Shown piece after piece: positions 12,701 through 23,701 of a stretch of DNA of 64,000 bases. The translations under genes and the position numbers were made by a program. How positions within the stretch are numbered: position 1 is the first letter of the stretch; the number at the start of each line of letters is the position of its first letter. The notes under the pieces are model-generated. The model worked only from the letters and a program-made list of their open reading frames with translations, had not been told where the DNA came from and did no database searches. The DNA lies in NCBI GenBank assembly GCA_025766275.1, contig JAFKAC010000051.1, forward strand, positions 1-64,000, written 5' to 3'. The DNA is from Lactarius indigo (lineage: Eukaryota; Basidiomycota; Agaricomycetes; Russulales; Russulaceae).

Positions 12701-14049
12701 CGCTTGGTGGCTAAGGGATTCACGCAGATCCCTGGCGTAGATTTTGATGAAACCTTCTCTCCCGTCGCACGATTTGAGTCGCTACGTTTACTTCTGGCGT
12801 TGGCCGCTGGAGGACTGGCACATCCATCAGATGGATGTTAAGTCTGCTTTTCTCAATGGCGTGCTTGACGAGGAGATATACATGGAGCAGCCACAAGGTT
12901 TCACTGTCACTGGCTCTGAGACGAAGGTGTGTCGCCTGGTTAAGGCGATCTATGGTCTCAAACAGGCCTCCGCGCATGGAACTTGCAATTCCATGGAGTG
13001 CTCACTGCACTCGGCTTTAAGCGGACGTTTGCTGATGCTGGCATATATGTGATGCCTCAACGGGAGGGGTATGATCCACTCTTCGTTATTGTCTACGTTG
13101 ACGACATCACTATACTGGGTCCCTCGTGAGTGGATCAAGCGTTTGAAGTCAGACTTGTCTGAACGCTATGAGATGACAGATCTCGGGGAGATAGAGTCTA
13201 TCTTGGTATGCGCATTGTGCGCGACCGCTCCCTTAGACGCATCGAAATAGATCAGTCTGGCTACATCAAGGATGTCCTTGAACGCTTTGGCATGTCTGAT
13301 GCCACACCACACAACACACCCTTGCCCGCTGGTGCTGACGAGCACCTGGTTAAATATACGTCGCAGGCAACTGCCTCAGATATTTCCCACTACCAATCTC
13401 TTATTGGGAGTCTGCTTTAGTGCAGATTGGCACTAGGCCAGATATCTCCTTCGCTGTGTCACGTTTGGCGCAGTACGCAGCGAATCCCTCACCACAACAT
13501 CTGCGACTTGCGCAGTATGTCCTGTCCTACTAGTGGGAACTATGGATATGCGTATTGTCTATGATGGCGCCAATGGCGATGGCCTTCATGGCTACACTGA
13601 TTCCAGTCTGGCTGATCAGACTGATGACCGCCACTCCACCTCTGGTTATGTGTTCCTACTAGCTAACGGTGCAATAAGCTGGTCTTCGCGCAAGCAAAAG
13701 ACTGTTGCCCAAAACACAACGGAAGCGGAATACATGGCCATGACCGACGCGGCTAACCAGCTGCGTGGTATCAGAGCTTCCTCACGGAACTCGGGTACGA
13801 GGTCGACGACCCCATCCCACTTCATGGTGACAATAAGGGTGCCATTGACTTGGCTTGAACCCTGTCACTGGGAGACGGTCTAAGCACATTGCCATACGGC
13901 ATCATGTCATTAGGGAGTACATCGAAAAGGGGACCATCACCCTCATTAGAACTCCTACTGTGGATATGGTTGCGGACGGCTTTACAAAGTCACTACCGCG
14001 TGTCCTGCTGCAGAAGCACAACGATGACATGGGACTTGTGTGTACTTAG
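9759..14049 (+). pseudogene. Copia-1 gag-pol polyprotein, multiply frameshifted
   Basis: ATG at 9759 opens gag with a Ser/Gly/Pro-rich N-terminus. Domains recognised in order across changing frames: the gag body to ~10660 with zinc knuckle CHYCNKKGHIKPDC (~10557); protease WMMDSGATHHI (~10779); integrase HSDRGGEY (~11533) and HLRVFGCKGYMHVP (~11839); RT KSKWVFKLKADGRYRARLVA (~12655) with VYVDDI (~13093); RNase H YTDSSLADQ...STSGYVF (~13594) and the C-terminal TPTVDMVADGFTKSLP (~13957). At least eight frame changes are needed to read it through, and some blocks look shortened. It ends at TAG 14047-14049. It cannot be autonomous as written, despite nearly identical LTRs. Confidence 0.85.
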
Positions 14050-14067
14050 ATTGTAGATCACGGGAGA

Positions 14068-14611
14068 TGTTGATAAGTGACCCTTGCGCACTTAGCGGCT
14101 CGTACGGACCGGACTTGCAGCATGGACTGCTTTAGATTAGATATACAGGACCTGTAGATTAGATACTATTTGATCTGTACAATCTGGACTTACCATTGTT
14201 CTTTACTTGGTATTATCTTTATTATGATGTCAGTATGATATCATCTAGTTCTGGACTCTCCTTGTACTCCCTTCCCTTGTTCTCAAAGCGTCCACTCTTT
14301 TGTCCCTTTGTAGAACAATAGCACCTTTGTATTCTGTGACTAGCGTTACTTACCTTGTACTACTGTCACTCTCTGTAGGAGTATAAGTAGAGTACCATGT
14401 ACGCTCCTGGTCCACATCAGTTCTCACTGTTTGTGTGCCAGGTAAGCTTCCTTCCCTCCAATGTAACAATATCAGTTCTCACTGTTTGTGTGCCAGACAC
14501 CCTCTGCTTCACTGCTTGACATTCCCCTCTGCTGCTAACCAGCTTGCCACTAGTATCTCACCACAGACTCTTTGCCTCTGTGAGTACTGGTTATGTCTTT
14601 GCTGTTCATCA
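14068..14611 (+). repeat. Copia-1 3' LTR
   Basis: 544 bp, about 99% identical to the 5' LTR by eye. It is preceded by the purine-rich cacgggaga that would serve as polypurine tract. It ends directly against the second copy of the caaat target duplication. Confidence 0.9.
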
Positions 14612-16564
14612 CAAATCAATATGGACTATAGCCTTTGCAAGGCCCTTTCCTACAATATGGGGGACATCCCTGTGGCCTTGGTCATGTATGATATCATGTG
14701 CCAATATGGTGTTCACTTCAAGGAAAGGGTGGAGAAGAGCCCGGAGTTATCTCTGTCTAGCTCATTGCAACTTCGGACTGGGATTGGCCTCTTTCATATC
14801 CATGGCCATCAAGATTCATGCTTACCCTGCTTTTCCCCAAGCTATATCCCTGGAGCAAAGCAGGTGGATGGAGAGATCATTGAGACATTGTGGGCACCAC
14901 TCAATAACATCTCACGGAGCATCCGTGGGATGTCCCTTGCCCATTGCCAGGAGGTATTGGATGCACATATGAACCATTCCAATTGGAAGAAGATGGTCCG
15001 CATTGGTCCGTTTAATCCATATCTATAATCCATTTGATTCTAATATAATAATGTTCCAGTTCCATCACTTCTGAAGCGGTGGAAACGGATGGATAATGGT
15101 ATAGATCTCAGTGCTGAGATATTAGACACTCTCAATGCAAGGTTCAAGAAGAAGACTAAACGATGGCTTAAGGCAGAAAGTCATGCTCAATCAAACAGGC
15201 ATAAAGACCCCACTTTAATGGACATATATGATACAGTGACATCCAAAGGTATTGTGACCTGACAAATCCTATGTATTCTATACTAATGTCTATCATTAGC
15301 TCCCTCTTGTGCAGAGATTCAGCAGCAGCTGATTTCGGAGGAGAGCGGAGATATTACTGCTCATGGTCAAACATCTTGGATTGCATGTGGGATAAAGATC
15401 CAGGAGTTGCAGTGAGTCCATCCAATGACCCATTTGACTGTTGGTTAACATCCACTCTGTAAAGGCTTGCTATCAGATATCAACTTTGAGCACATGGTCT
15501 GAAGATCAACACTGAGGAGGCTCAAGTCATTGAAAACAAGCGGAGTCGCCTTCAGAAGCTCATTGACATATTTGAGCACCAGGGAGATTCCTTCCTACTC
15601 CACCAGCCGCTTGCAGATGATTCCTCAATAGTGCCTTTGGGTGACTATGAGGAATATGACCATGTGGATGATCTTGGAGATCCTGAAGATACAGATGATG
15701 ATCATTCAGCCCATGCCTCTATCCATCCTACTCCACAAGCACTGGATGGATCTGGGATGGATGCAACTAATCCTGAGGACTTTCCGGTCCTTCTCCCATC
15801 TTCCCTTGGATGGGAATGGTGTGTTAGGCATGGTTTCCAATCCCTTGCTGGAAAGGAGGTACAGCTACGCCATGCTCAAGCTAGTGAATCCATTCATGGA
15901 ATCCGCCTCACTCTTGGATTTAAATCCACTCTGTTCCGCACTCAGGTATGACCTGCTCACACACAACAGACAAAGACCCACGCCTGGAATGCCATACACA
16001 GTGTTGACACTAATGTCCGTGAGCATGTGCGCATATATAGCATGGCACGGGATGCCTATAGGAAGCTCTGCAAAGCTGCACCCATTCCACAGGACCTCCT
16101 GAAGCTCCATTCAAAGGATCTCCGTGTAGCAACATTGGTCCTTGGATCACAACAAGTAGGACAGCGGAATACACAACAATCCTGGATCTGGGGCTTTGGC
16201 AATACCACTGAAGATGATGGAACATGGATGGATGATTGTATGTGCTCCATTGAATTCTATATTCATGTGCTCATATATTCATACAGTTGAAAGGGTTCAC
16301 TGGCTCCATGCAAGGGCACAGTTTGAGCGGTGGTCAGAGGAACAAGACAGCATCCATAATGAAGCTAAATGGATCCCAGCATACTTCCATTCCAAAGCAG
16401 AGACATGGAAGAAACTCATGATCATTGCTACACAAGGTTCATTAAAGGGGCATCAAGCATATGCATCATACCAGATGCATGCATGGGAGGGACTTTCCAG
16501 AAGCTCTGTGAAGGCTCTTACTCTGATTACTGATGCTCCATTGAAGCACTGTAAGATGAAATGA

Positions 16565-16930
16565 GATTGCCTGTCCTGATTCATGTATTCCTCCTATAGT
16601 ACATATCAATTGACATAAGTGTTTGGTTCTTGCAAATGAAATGAATGGCTTTTCTCGAACCCCCCGATCCCCTCTCATATATATCCATTTGCCTGTGATA
16701 GGAATTAAGCAGAGGTCCGCTTTTGGGCAATGCTGTTGGACTATCATTACAGCAGATTTCCCGACATGTATATTCTGAGTATGAACTATTAGTTATTAGC
16801 TATTTCCCACAACACCGATCATCTATCATTATATATTGACTTGCGATCAGATGTTCATTACTTGTCCAATATAATTGTAGTTGTCTGATATGTATGCAAT
16901 TTGCTGTACATATCTCAACAGGTGATCAAT
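16565..16930. other. 3' flank of element 1; TIR-like remnant
   Basis: No gene. The segment tggactatcatta...ctgagtatgaactatta (16743-16791) is related to the stretch ending at 32868 on the far side of element 2, in the same orientation. The 7 bp 16924-16930 (gatcaat) are the left copy of the candidate target duplication of element 2. Confidence 0.45.
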
Positions 16931-17220
16931 CAGCCAATGATCTGCCATGACTTTCATAACTCATGGGCCATCCGACGGGAAGAACCCCTCATAACTCATG
17001 GGCCAACTGACGTCGGCCGACGCACAAAATTCTTCCGGAATTCATGGGCCACCCGACGTCGGTTCCGAAGTAGGAATTGCTAAAGGAAGTAGCAATATTT
17101 CCTTCCATAATGGAAGAATCAGATTTCTGGGTCATTTCCCGAAACAGATGAATAAACACCCATTCATTTCCTGAAATGGAGGGATCATGACCCATGTTAC
17201 TTCCTGAAATGGGGGTACCT
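16931..17220 (+). repeat. Left terminal inverted repeat of KDZ element 2
   Basis: It contains two copies of cataactcatgggcca and the core cgacgtcgg, then gaatcagatttc and two tttcctgaaatgg units. It matches the reverse complement of 32383-32671 with only scattered differences; the inner limit is placed where the match fades after ggtacc. Confidence 0.85.
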
Positions 17221-19150
17221 ATACAGATGCCCAGAATCCAGTCAGGAGAGATCTCACAGAAGGTGGGCCTCATGGAAGCTTACTTTCCCATCATGGGAAA
17301 CTCAACAGAAGCTCTTATTCCCAGGATGGAAGCTATGACGGAAAGTAAGTTTCCCATGATGGTAGACTTCATGGAAACTCAGTTTCCCGTGATGGGATAC
17401 TCAGTTTCTGTGAAGTGCTTCGTAATGGGACAATCATGAGAACGATCATAGAAACAGTTTCCCGTGACAGGAAAAGTCTCAGAAGGACAGTTTCCCGCGA
17501 TGGGAAACTACATGGAACCACATTTTCCCGTAATGGAAAGATTCATGGAAACACGGTGTCATGTCACAGTAACAGTAACGGAAACTCGCTTTCTCGTGAC
17601 GGGAATATTTATGGAAACTTCATTGCCTGTCACAGGTTAAGTCACGGAAACCAAGGTTCCCGTTATGGAAATACTCACGGAAACATATCTTCCCGTGACG
17701 GAAAGACTCACGGAAACCTATCTTCCCGTCACGGGAAGGTTCACGGAAACTCAGTCTCCCGTCACGGGTTAAGTCATGGAATCTAAGGTTCCCGTGACGG
17801 AAAGGCTCACGGAAACATATATTCCCGTCACGGGAAGATTCACAGAAACATATCTTCCCGTGACAGAAAGTCTCACGGAAACATATCTTCCCGTCACGGG
17901 AAGGTTCACGGAAACTCAGTCTCCCGTCACGGGTTAAGTCACGGAAACTAAGGTTCCCGTGACGGAAAGGCTCACGGAAACATATATTCCCATCACGGGA
18001 AGATTCACGGAAACATATCTTCCCGTGACGGAAAGTCTCACGGAAATATATCTTCCCGTCATGGGAAGGTTCACGGAAATTCAATCTCCCGTCACAGGTT
18101 AAGTCACGGAAACTGAGGTTCCCGTGACAGAAAGTCTCACAGGAACATATCTTCCCGTCACGGGAAGGTTCACGGAAATTCAATCTCCCGTCACAGGTTA
18201 AGTCACGGAAACTGAGGTTCCCGTGACGGAAAGTCTCACGGGAAGGTTCACGGAAACTCATTCTCCCGTCACGGGTTAAGTCACAGAAACTAAGGTTCCC
18301 GTGACGGAAAGGCTCACAGAAACATATATTCCCGTCACGGGAAGATTCACGGAAACATATCTTCCCGTGATGGAAAGTCTCACAGAAATATATCTTCCCG
18401 TCACGGGAAGGTTCACGGAAATTCAATCTCCTGTCACAGGTTAAGTCACGGAAACTGAGGTTCCCGTGACGGAAAGTCTCATGGGAACATATCTTCCCGT
18501 CACGGGAAGGCTCATGGAAATTCAATCTCCCGTCACAGGTTAAGTCACGGAAACTGAGGTTCCCATGACGGAAAGTCTCACGGGAACATATCTTCCTGTC
18601 ACGGGAAGGTTCACGGAAATTCAGTCTCCCGTCACGGGTTAAGTCACGGAAACTGAGGTTCCCGTGATGGAAAGACTCACGGAAACATCTCTTCCTATAA
18701 CGGGAAGATTCAAGGCAATTCAATTTCCTGCCACAGGAAAAGTCACGGAAGCTGAGTTGTCCTCGACAGAAATATTTACAGAAACATATCATCCAGTGAC
18801 GGGAATATACACGGAAACTAAGCTACCCATCATAGGAAACATGACTGAACCTGAGCTTCCTGTCACAGGAAATATCACAACAACTGAGCTTTCCGTGATG
18901 TGAAACTTCACAGCAAATGATATTACAGTGATGGAAAACCTCACGGAAACTGAGTGTCCCACCACAGGAATATTCACAGAAACTCACTTCCTATTACTGG
19001 AATATTCACGGAAACTGGGTCTCTCATAATGGGACAATTCATGGAAAGTGAGGTTGCCATCATAAGATATTTCACAGAGAGTGAATTTCCTGTCACGCAA
19101 AATTCACTGAAGCTGAGGTTCCCTGTGCAGGCGCCTCACTGAAACTCAAG
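17221..19150. repeat. Subterminal satellite array with palindromic cores
   Basis: About 1.9 kb of degenerate tandem units of roughly 33 bp, arranged in higher-order groups of about 100-165 bp. Each unit has a cacggaaac word followed by ttcccgtgacgg or ttcccgtcacggg, so cores are perfect or near inverted repeats rich in CpG. Because the period is a multiple of three, a long frame stays open on the minus strand (18792-17620), coding only SRDGKICFRE / FRHGNLSFRD / TRDGRLNFRE-like repeats. I treat this as a by-product. Known: many DNA transposons bind transposase at subterminal repeats. Inference: these palindromes could be such sites. Confidence 0.75.
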
Positions 19151-19469
19151 TTCCCATTATCGGAGACATCATGGAAGGTACTCCCTTTACTGTAAGACAG
19201 TCTACAGCTCTCCATTTTCATATAGACTCCCATACATTGGAAGATGATGTACATGAATCAGTCTTTCTCAAATGGACAAGCAAATATTCATATGGTTTCC
19301 AGAATGGATAATTCAACAACCACAGGTTATTAAATTTCTACAAAGGTATCACTGTATCACTAATTGCCTCTCTGAAGGTATGTTGGATCCAGTCCACCGG
19401 AACCCCTGCCAATATCTACATTCCCTTATAATGATCAGATCACACAGTATATGTCTTTACTGTGCTTAC

Positions 19470-21402
19470 TTACCTGGCTTTATCTGTCATCTTGACCACT
19501 CGCTTGACTCGTCCTTGCTGGGGCTTGGGCACACCAGGGTTGTTATATGGCACAGATCCCACTGGAGGTCCTGTCTCAGTCCTTGGATGTTTCCAAAATG
19601 TTTCCGCCCTTGATATGCTCAATGGAGGAGGATGCAATGATTTGCTAGTAGCTATAAAATAGTATGCATGAGTTTGTATGGCCATAAGAGAAATGGTAAG
19701 CTGCTCACTAGGAGCAGATGTCTGTTCAGCCTCCCTATTTCTACTGAGGGCAGATGAAGATGGCGATGGTGGAAGAGGTGGGGTCACAGTTGGAGATTGT
19801 AAACCATTGATTTCATTTGAGAAGTCTTCCTCTTCACTGCTAGTGTCTGACTCAGACTCATTGGAATCTGAGCATCTCTGTGTCTGCTGTGGATTCTGTA
19901 TCCGCTGTGGATTCTGTATCTGCTTCGGATTCTGGATCCGCTGTACAGCCTGATCTCTATCAGTAAGTAGCTCACAGGATGAGTTCCAGATCAATGGAAT
20001 TAATCCTTCTTTCTCGCGTTGCCTCCAGTGGTCTAGCAGCCTGAACACCTGAACTATACGGAGCTTTGATGGATCCACCTATGGAAATCCAGTTGGGAAG
20101 CATTCCTCCTCAATCCATGTGGCTGGATCACTGCAAACTTTGCTCCAAGGGATAGTTGCTTTCTTCCTACCAGAGATGAATCCTAACTCATATGTGTTAT
20201 CATAGAACTGTAAAGGGAATATCCTTAACTCACTGATATGAGCATTACAATAATCCCTAAGAGCTGACTGAACGACCTTTGCTGAATAGCCATCATCTAG
20301 GGTAATGGAAGGAATTTCAGGTTCCCCATCTGAATCCACAACAATCTTCACTTTGTTCTTGAGTGTCTTTGAATGTTCCGCAGGGATAACTTGGTCATGC
20401 TCTATACTATGAATATGAGATAATGTTGATGGATGTGTGGAAATGTGACAAACCGGGTCCAAAGCACTTCCGGCTGTATTTCATCCACTCCTGCCAGACC
20501 ATGGCATTTCTCCAGTCTGGGCAGAAGTCCGAAAAGGACATTCCATCATCCAGAACCCTGTTCCAGTCATCCCTACAAATATGTGGCAATGTAAAGGTAG
20601 TGCTGCAGCTGGATACATCTTAGGAAGACTTACATTGAAGCTCTTGGGTTTCCGTCCTTGTCTGCATAAGCCACCAGAACAATTGAGCGCATTCCACATG
20701 TCTTGAATAGCTGTGTTTGGAAGTCCCTAACTATCCGGCCACGGAAAGCTGCTTGAGCCATTCTAACAAGGTGTATTATGTGTGTGGATCATGAATACAT
20801 GGGTGGAAACTCACTTGGCTTGGATATCCCTTGGGGGTCTGTCCTCTGACCACTCCTTTGCAAGTTCGACATATGGTTCTTGTTCCTCTGTAGTCAGCTG
20901 TTTCCAAAGCATTGTTGTTGCATCCTGGAGAGCTCCTAAGAATGCCTGAGATCCAGGAACACCACCGGAAATCCTCTGTGCAAGTTCCATAATCTCTTCC
21001 TTGTTCTCATGGTAGAATGCATTCCGGGCTGACCACTTCCAAGTAAACTTGATAAGTTGACGATGAGGATGGGAATAGTGATTGTAAAACCAGGTTCTGA
21101 TTTTCTGGAGCCATATGTATCAGTGAGCCTTTACATGGATTAACTCTCAATGCACATACCCTTTTAGCCTCCTTTTTATCAAAGCCAGTATTTGGAGGCC
21201 TAAGGGCATACAGGTCTCCCATAGCCCTCTCAAGGATAGTCTTCCGTGTCTCTGTATCAGCCTTTTGGAACTCTTCCACATACCCCTTCAAGATGGTGGC
21301 ATCCTGATGGGTTAGGGAAAAACCTTTGTCTGAGGCATGGATAGATGGAGAAGAGATCTCAGACTCCCCAGCTGAGCTCCCGGATAGATGGTCGGATTGC
21401 AT
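19470..21402 (-). CDS. KDZ-associated protein with divergent HMG-like domain
   Basis: Five exons on the minus strand: 21402-21160, 21104-20815, 20762-20634, 20572-20454, 20401-19470. All have GT-AG borders and compatible phases, totalling 570 codons. Exon 2 codes a basic/aromatic stretch (KIRTWFYNHYSHPH) and then an HMG-like segment: LWKQLTTEEQEPYVELAKEW followed by PPRDIQAKMAQ, residues about 143-180. The C-terminal third is Gln/Asn/Ser-rich, with repeats of IQNPQ and an acidic patch. One in-frame TAG (20081-20079, codon 368) interrupts exon 5. It could be a CAG-to-TAG change, or be skipped by a short intron using GTTTGC ... CCATAG upstream of it. Divergent HMG proteins encoded beside KDZ transposases are described for basidiomycetes. 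The probable role is DNA bending during transposition or a regulatory function in the nucleus (inference). Confidence 0.7.
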
Positions 21403-21772
21403 AGCTATGATATTAGGACATAAGAATGTGTGGGAGATGTATATGGTGTTTGTCGAATTGTACCACATATGGTGAGCCTTAAATAGACTGGCTAGTGTCT
21501 TTGAGTTCCAGTTCCGTGAATGCTGGATTTGCAGATGATTTAGGAAACATGTCTGGGGGTATCACATTGAAACAATATGTCTGTTGTGTGAGATATATGT
21601 GAAACCACTTATTTTGATATGTGCTTCATGTTTAGTTTCAATGCAGGTAGATGACAGCAGACGGATGTATCTACAGATGTAGCAAGGGGGTAACATTTCC
21701 TGGGATGGAAGCGATATATCCATGGACAGAGATGATGTCTGTGAATGGAAGTGATCTTTCCGTGGACGGAAA
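21403..21772. other. Upstream region of HMG-like gene; no supported gene
   Basis: This holds the probable promoter of the minus-strand HMG-like gene. I see no clear TATA box or other motif. The 21-bp array follows. Confidence 0.35.
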
Positions 21773-22040
21773 TGATCCTTCTATTGGTGGATGCAATCCA
21801 TCCGTAGACGGACGAAATCCATCCGTAGACGGATGCAATCCATCTGTAGACGGACGAAATCCATCCGTAGACGGATGCAATCCATCCGTAGACGGATGCA
21901 ATCCATCCGTAGATGGATGCAATCCATCCGTCGACGGACGCAATCCATCCGTAGACGGATGCGAGCCATCCATAGACGGATGCGAGCCATACGTAGACGG
22001 ATACAATCCATCTGTAGACGGATGTAATCCTTCCTTAGAT
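21773..22040. repeat. 21-bp minisatellite array
   Basis: Roughly twelve units of the form gatgcaatccatccgtagacg, some with gacgaaatcc instead. The 21-bp period keeps several frames open on both strands (repeat peptide SVDGCNP/SVDGRNP on the plus strand). The flanking 22040-22200 is a looser array of tggaagtgatac-type units. The array lies between the two minus-strand genes of element 2. Confidence 0.85.
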
Positions 22041-22365
22041 GAGACGGAAGTGAACTTACTGTGGAAGGAAGTGATATGTTACGGATTAGAACTGATACTT
22101 GAATGGAAGTGATACGCCCTCAGATGGAAGTGATGTTTCACCGGATGGAAGTGATACTTCCTGAGACGGAAGTGATGCTTCCTTGTACAATAGAATGTGC
22201 TTCCTCTGATGGCGGAAACATTTGCCATGGGATCCATTTGTAACCTTAGTTCTGTATGGCTCACCCGTCCACACATATGTATGAGGTATTTACTGGTACA
22301 TAGAAAGTGTGCGAGCTCGTTTTGAATACATGTGTGTTTCTCAGTACAGACTCCTTGTAACTACG

Positions 22366-23701
22366 TCACTTGTCCCGGCCGCTGGTCTTGTAAATCCCAT
22401 CCCTAATATATGAGATATCAGAATAGAGGTCCATTATGACGCCCATGAGTATCGTGCATCTCTCCATGAGATCCCCAGAGTGATCGGATGGGTCAAGCGA
22501 AAGCAGCCCCCTGTAGGCAGCAGGGAAATGGCACCCGGATGCGACATGCGGATATGGTGCCCTGGCCACCTATGGGAGAGTGTAAATGTCAGGAAACCGC
22601 AATCCACAAGACACCACTCACATATGCAACAGGTATAAGATTACTCTCAGGAATACTTATGATTTCCTCTTCCGGCGGACTGGAATTGGTATCCATCTTC
22701 TCCCCACTGTGAGAACCTTCCACCGACCGTGGGCTATCAGGAACGCGTGCTGTAGGAGGGGCTGTAACATCCTGTATGTCGATGGGAATGGGCATAGCGC
22801 TCCGTTCCTGTATTGGACTATCTGGTAGCTCAAGGGCTTCGTGGACCTGCGATCTGTCAAGAACGGTCACTGCCTCAGGTCTATCAGTTACATCGTCCTC
22901 GTGGAGTATGGGTTCCGTGTGTACGACTTCCTGCAAGATGTCGCCAGCGCCCTCTTCCGCCGGACCTGTAGAACCATGAGATTCTTGCATAGTTGGAGCC
23001 GTTCCGGGACTGCGCGCGGTTTCCTGTGACCCGTCGGAAACGGCTGCGATGCCAAGGGTGGATGTTGTCTGGGTGTATGTGACTCAAAATAACTTGCCAT
23101 GAACGTGTGCCATCTTGGGACTTACAATGCTCTGAGCTATGTCAAGGACATCAGCTATCTCTGGATCCGTGGCTTCCTGTAGCTCACAGGAAGGTCCTGC
23201 AGCGTGTGGAACTGGAGTAACCCGCAATGGGTCAGTGGCGGGTTCCGTCTCAGATGCAGGTGCATCCGGGGTGGTATCCTGCCTCAGTGTTGCCTTTCGC
23301 CTATGGAGGAAGGTGGTACGGCGGGCATGGTGAGTTGGTGGAGATGGATCGGACTCAGTGGGCTCCACTAGTATTGTCGCTGACACATCCGTTGTGTTCT
23401 GCGGTAAATGAGAGTCGTTTGTGATGGAGGGGAAGATGGGGCATACCACTGGCGAAGGCAAGGAAGGTGCTACGGAAGTTTCGATTGTAGCAGGAGGCAC
23501 AGCAGTAGCTGGACTGCGCTTCTTGAGGAAGTGGTAGCGTGTGGAAGGCTGCGCCTCTACTGTGGAAGATGGTGTGGCCTGTCCGGGTTCTGAAGGATGG
23601 CCAGATGATATGGTAGAGAGTGGGGGTCCATGCCCAGATGGATCGCCCTCAGTGGAATGCTGTCCGGATTGCACACGGGAAGGGGGAGGGCGTGGAGGCA
23701 T
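22366..23701 (-). CDS. Ser/Pro/Glu-rich KDZ-associated protein of unknown function
   Basis: Three exons on the minus strand: 23701-23126, 23068-22622, 22569-22366. All introns are phase 0 with GT-AG borders, giving 408 codons. ATG at 23701 (MPPRPPPSRV) is preferred; an in-frame ATG at 23785 would add 28 residues. The first two exons are low-complexity, rich in Pro, Ser, Thr and acidic residues, with short basic patches (RRTTFLHRRKATLRQ). The last exon is better ordered: PHVASGCHFPAAYRGLLSLD, then a helix ending DLYSDISYIRDGIYK. No family recognised. It is divergently oriented to the Zn(2)Cys(6)-like gene with ~515 bp between starts, so they may share a promoter. The gene at 679-1712 sits at the same place in element 1. 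Confidence 0.6.

Larger units (their letters stand above)
8433..14611 (+). mobile_element. Copia-1 LTR retrotransposon, complete, inserted in KDZ transposase
   Basis: It is bounded by LTRs 8433-8973 and 14068-14611 and flanked by the 5-bp duplication caaat (8428-8432 and 14612-14616). The target is the intron/exon border of the host transposase: element 2 reads ggcaaatcaatatgg there without interruption. Total length is 6179 bp. Order: LTR, primer site, gag with zinc knuckle, protease, integrase, reverse transcriptase, RNase H, polypurine stretch, LTR, which is the Copia (Pseudoviridae-like) order with integrase before RT. Confidence 0.92.
6493..16564 (+). pseudogene. KDZ transposase (element 1), frameshifted and split by Copia-1
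   Basis: Start ATG at 6493 in an ATCATGCC context. It is homologous throughout to the 11-exon transposase at 27854-31793. Recognisable parts: a CxC2-type cysteine cluster near 6940-7060 (CSMCTSSMQIKCSKC then CKECC and HMRSPFH); the block GNPLITVVNQTGVFDMDV (7447-7500); CPACPQPGIN (~7890); the DGNF-type catalytic segment (MDGNFSAEHM, ~8031); then, after Copia-1, MYDIMCQY (~14690), HGHQDSC and DGEIIETLWAPLN (~14870). Several indels break the frame, for example within the cysteine cluster and near 7630 where one extra g precedes the TTAQQYYSKLQS block. The 3' end reaches a TGA at 16562-16564. Family knowledge: KDZ transposases have an RNase H-like fold with Zn-binding motifs. This copy should be inactive if the indels are genuine. 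Confidence 0.8.
1..16791 (+). mobile_element. KDZ DNA transposon, element 1 (partial, decayed, interrupted)
   Basis: This is the left of two KDZ elements. Seen: a minus-strand gene, a divergent plus-strand cysteine-cluster gene, a small acidic gene and a KDZ transposase, in the same order and orientation as in the complete element at 16931-32671. Its left end and any HMG gene lie outside the window. The transposase is split by Copia-1 and carries several frameshifts. The right limit is uncertain: a TIR-like end (ctgagtatgaactatta, 16775-16791) recurs at 32852-32868. Inference: an older relative of element 2, inactive in this copy. Confidence 0.7.

Noticed and set aside
17620..18792. Long minus-strand open frame of ~390 codons
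   Set aside because: It lies entirely in the ~33-bp satellite array. A period divisible by three keeps a frame open by itself, the peptide is pure repeat, and no start context or splice pattern supports a gene.
21773..22040. CRISPR-like array
   Set aside because: Units are contiguous tandem repeats without unique spacers, no cas genes are present, and the context is a eukaryotic transposon.
21651..22112. Open frames on both strands across the 21-bp array
   Set aside because: Explained by the 21-bp period; repeat peptides only.
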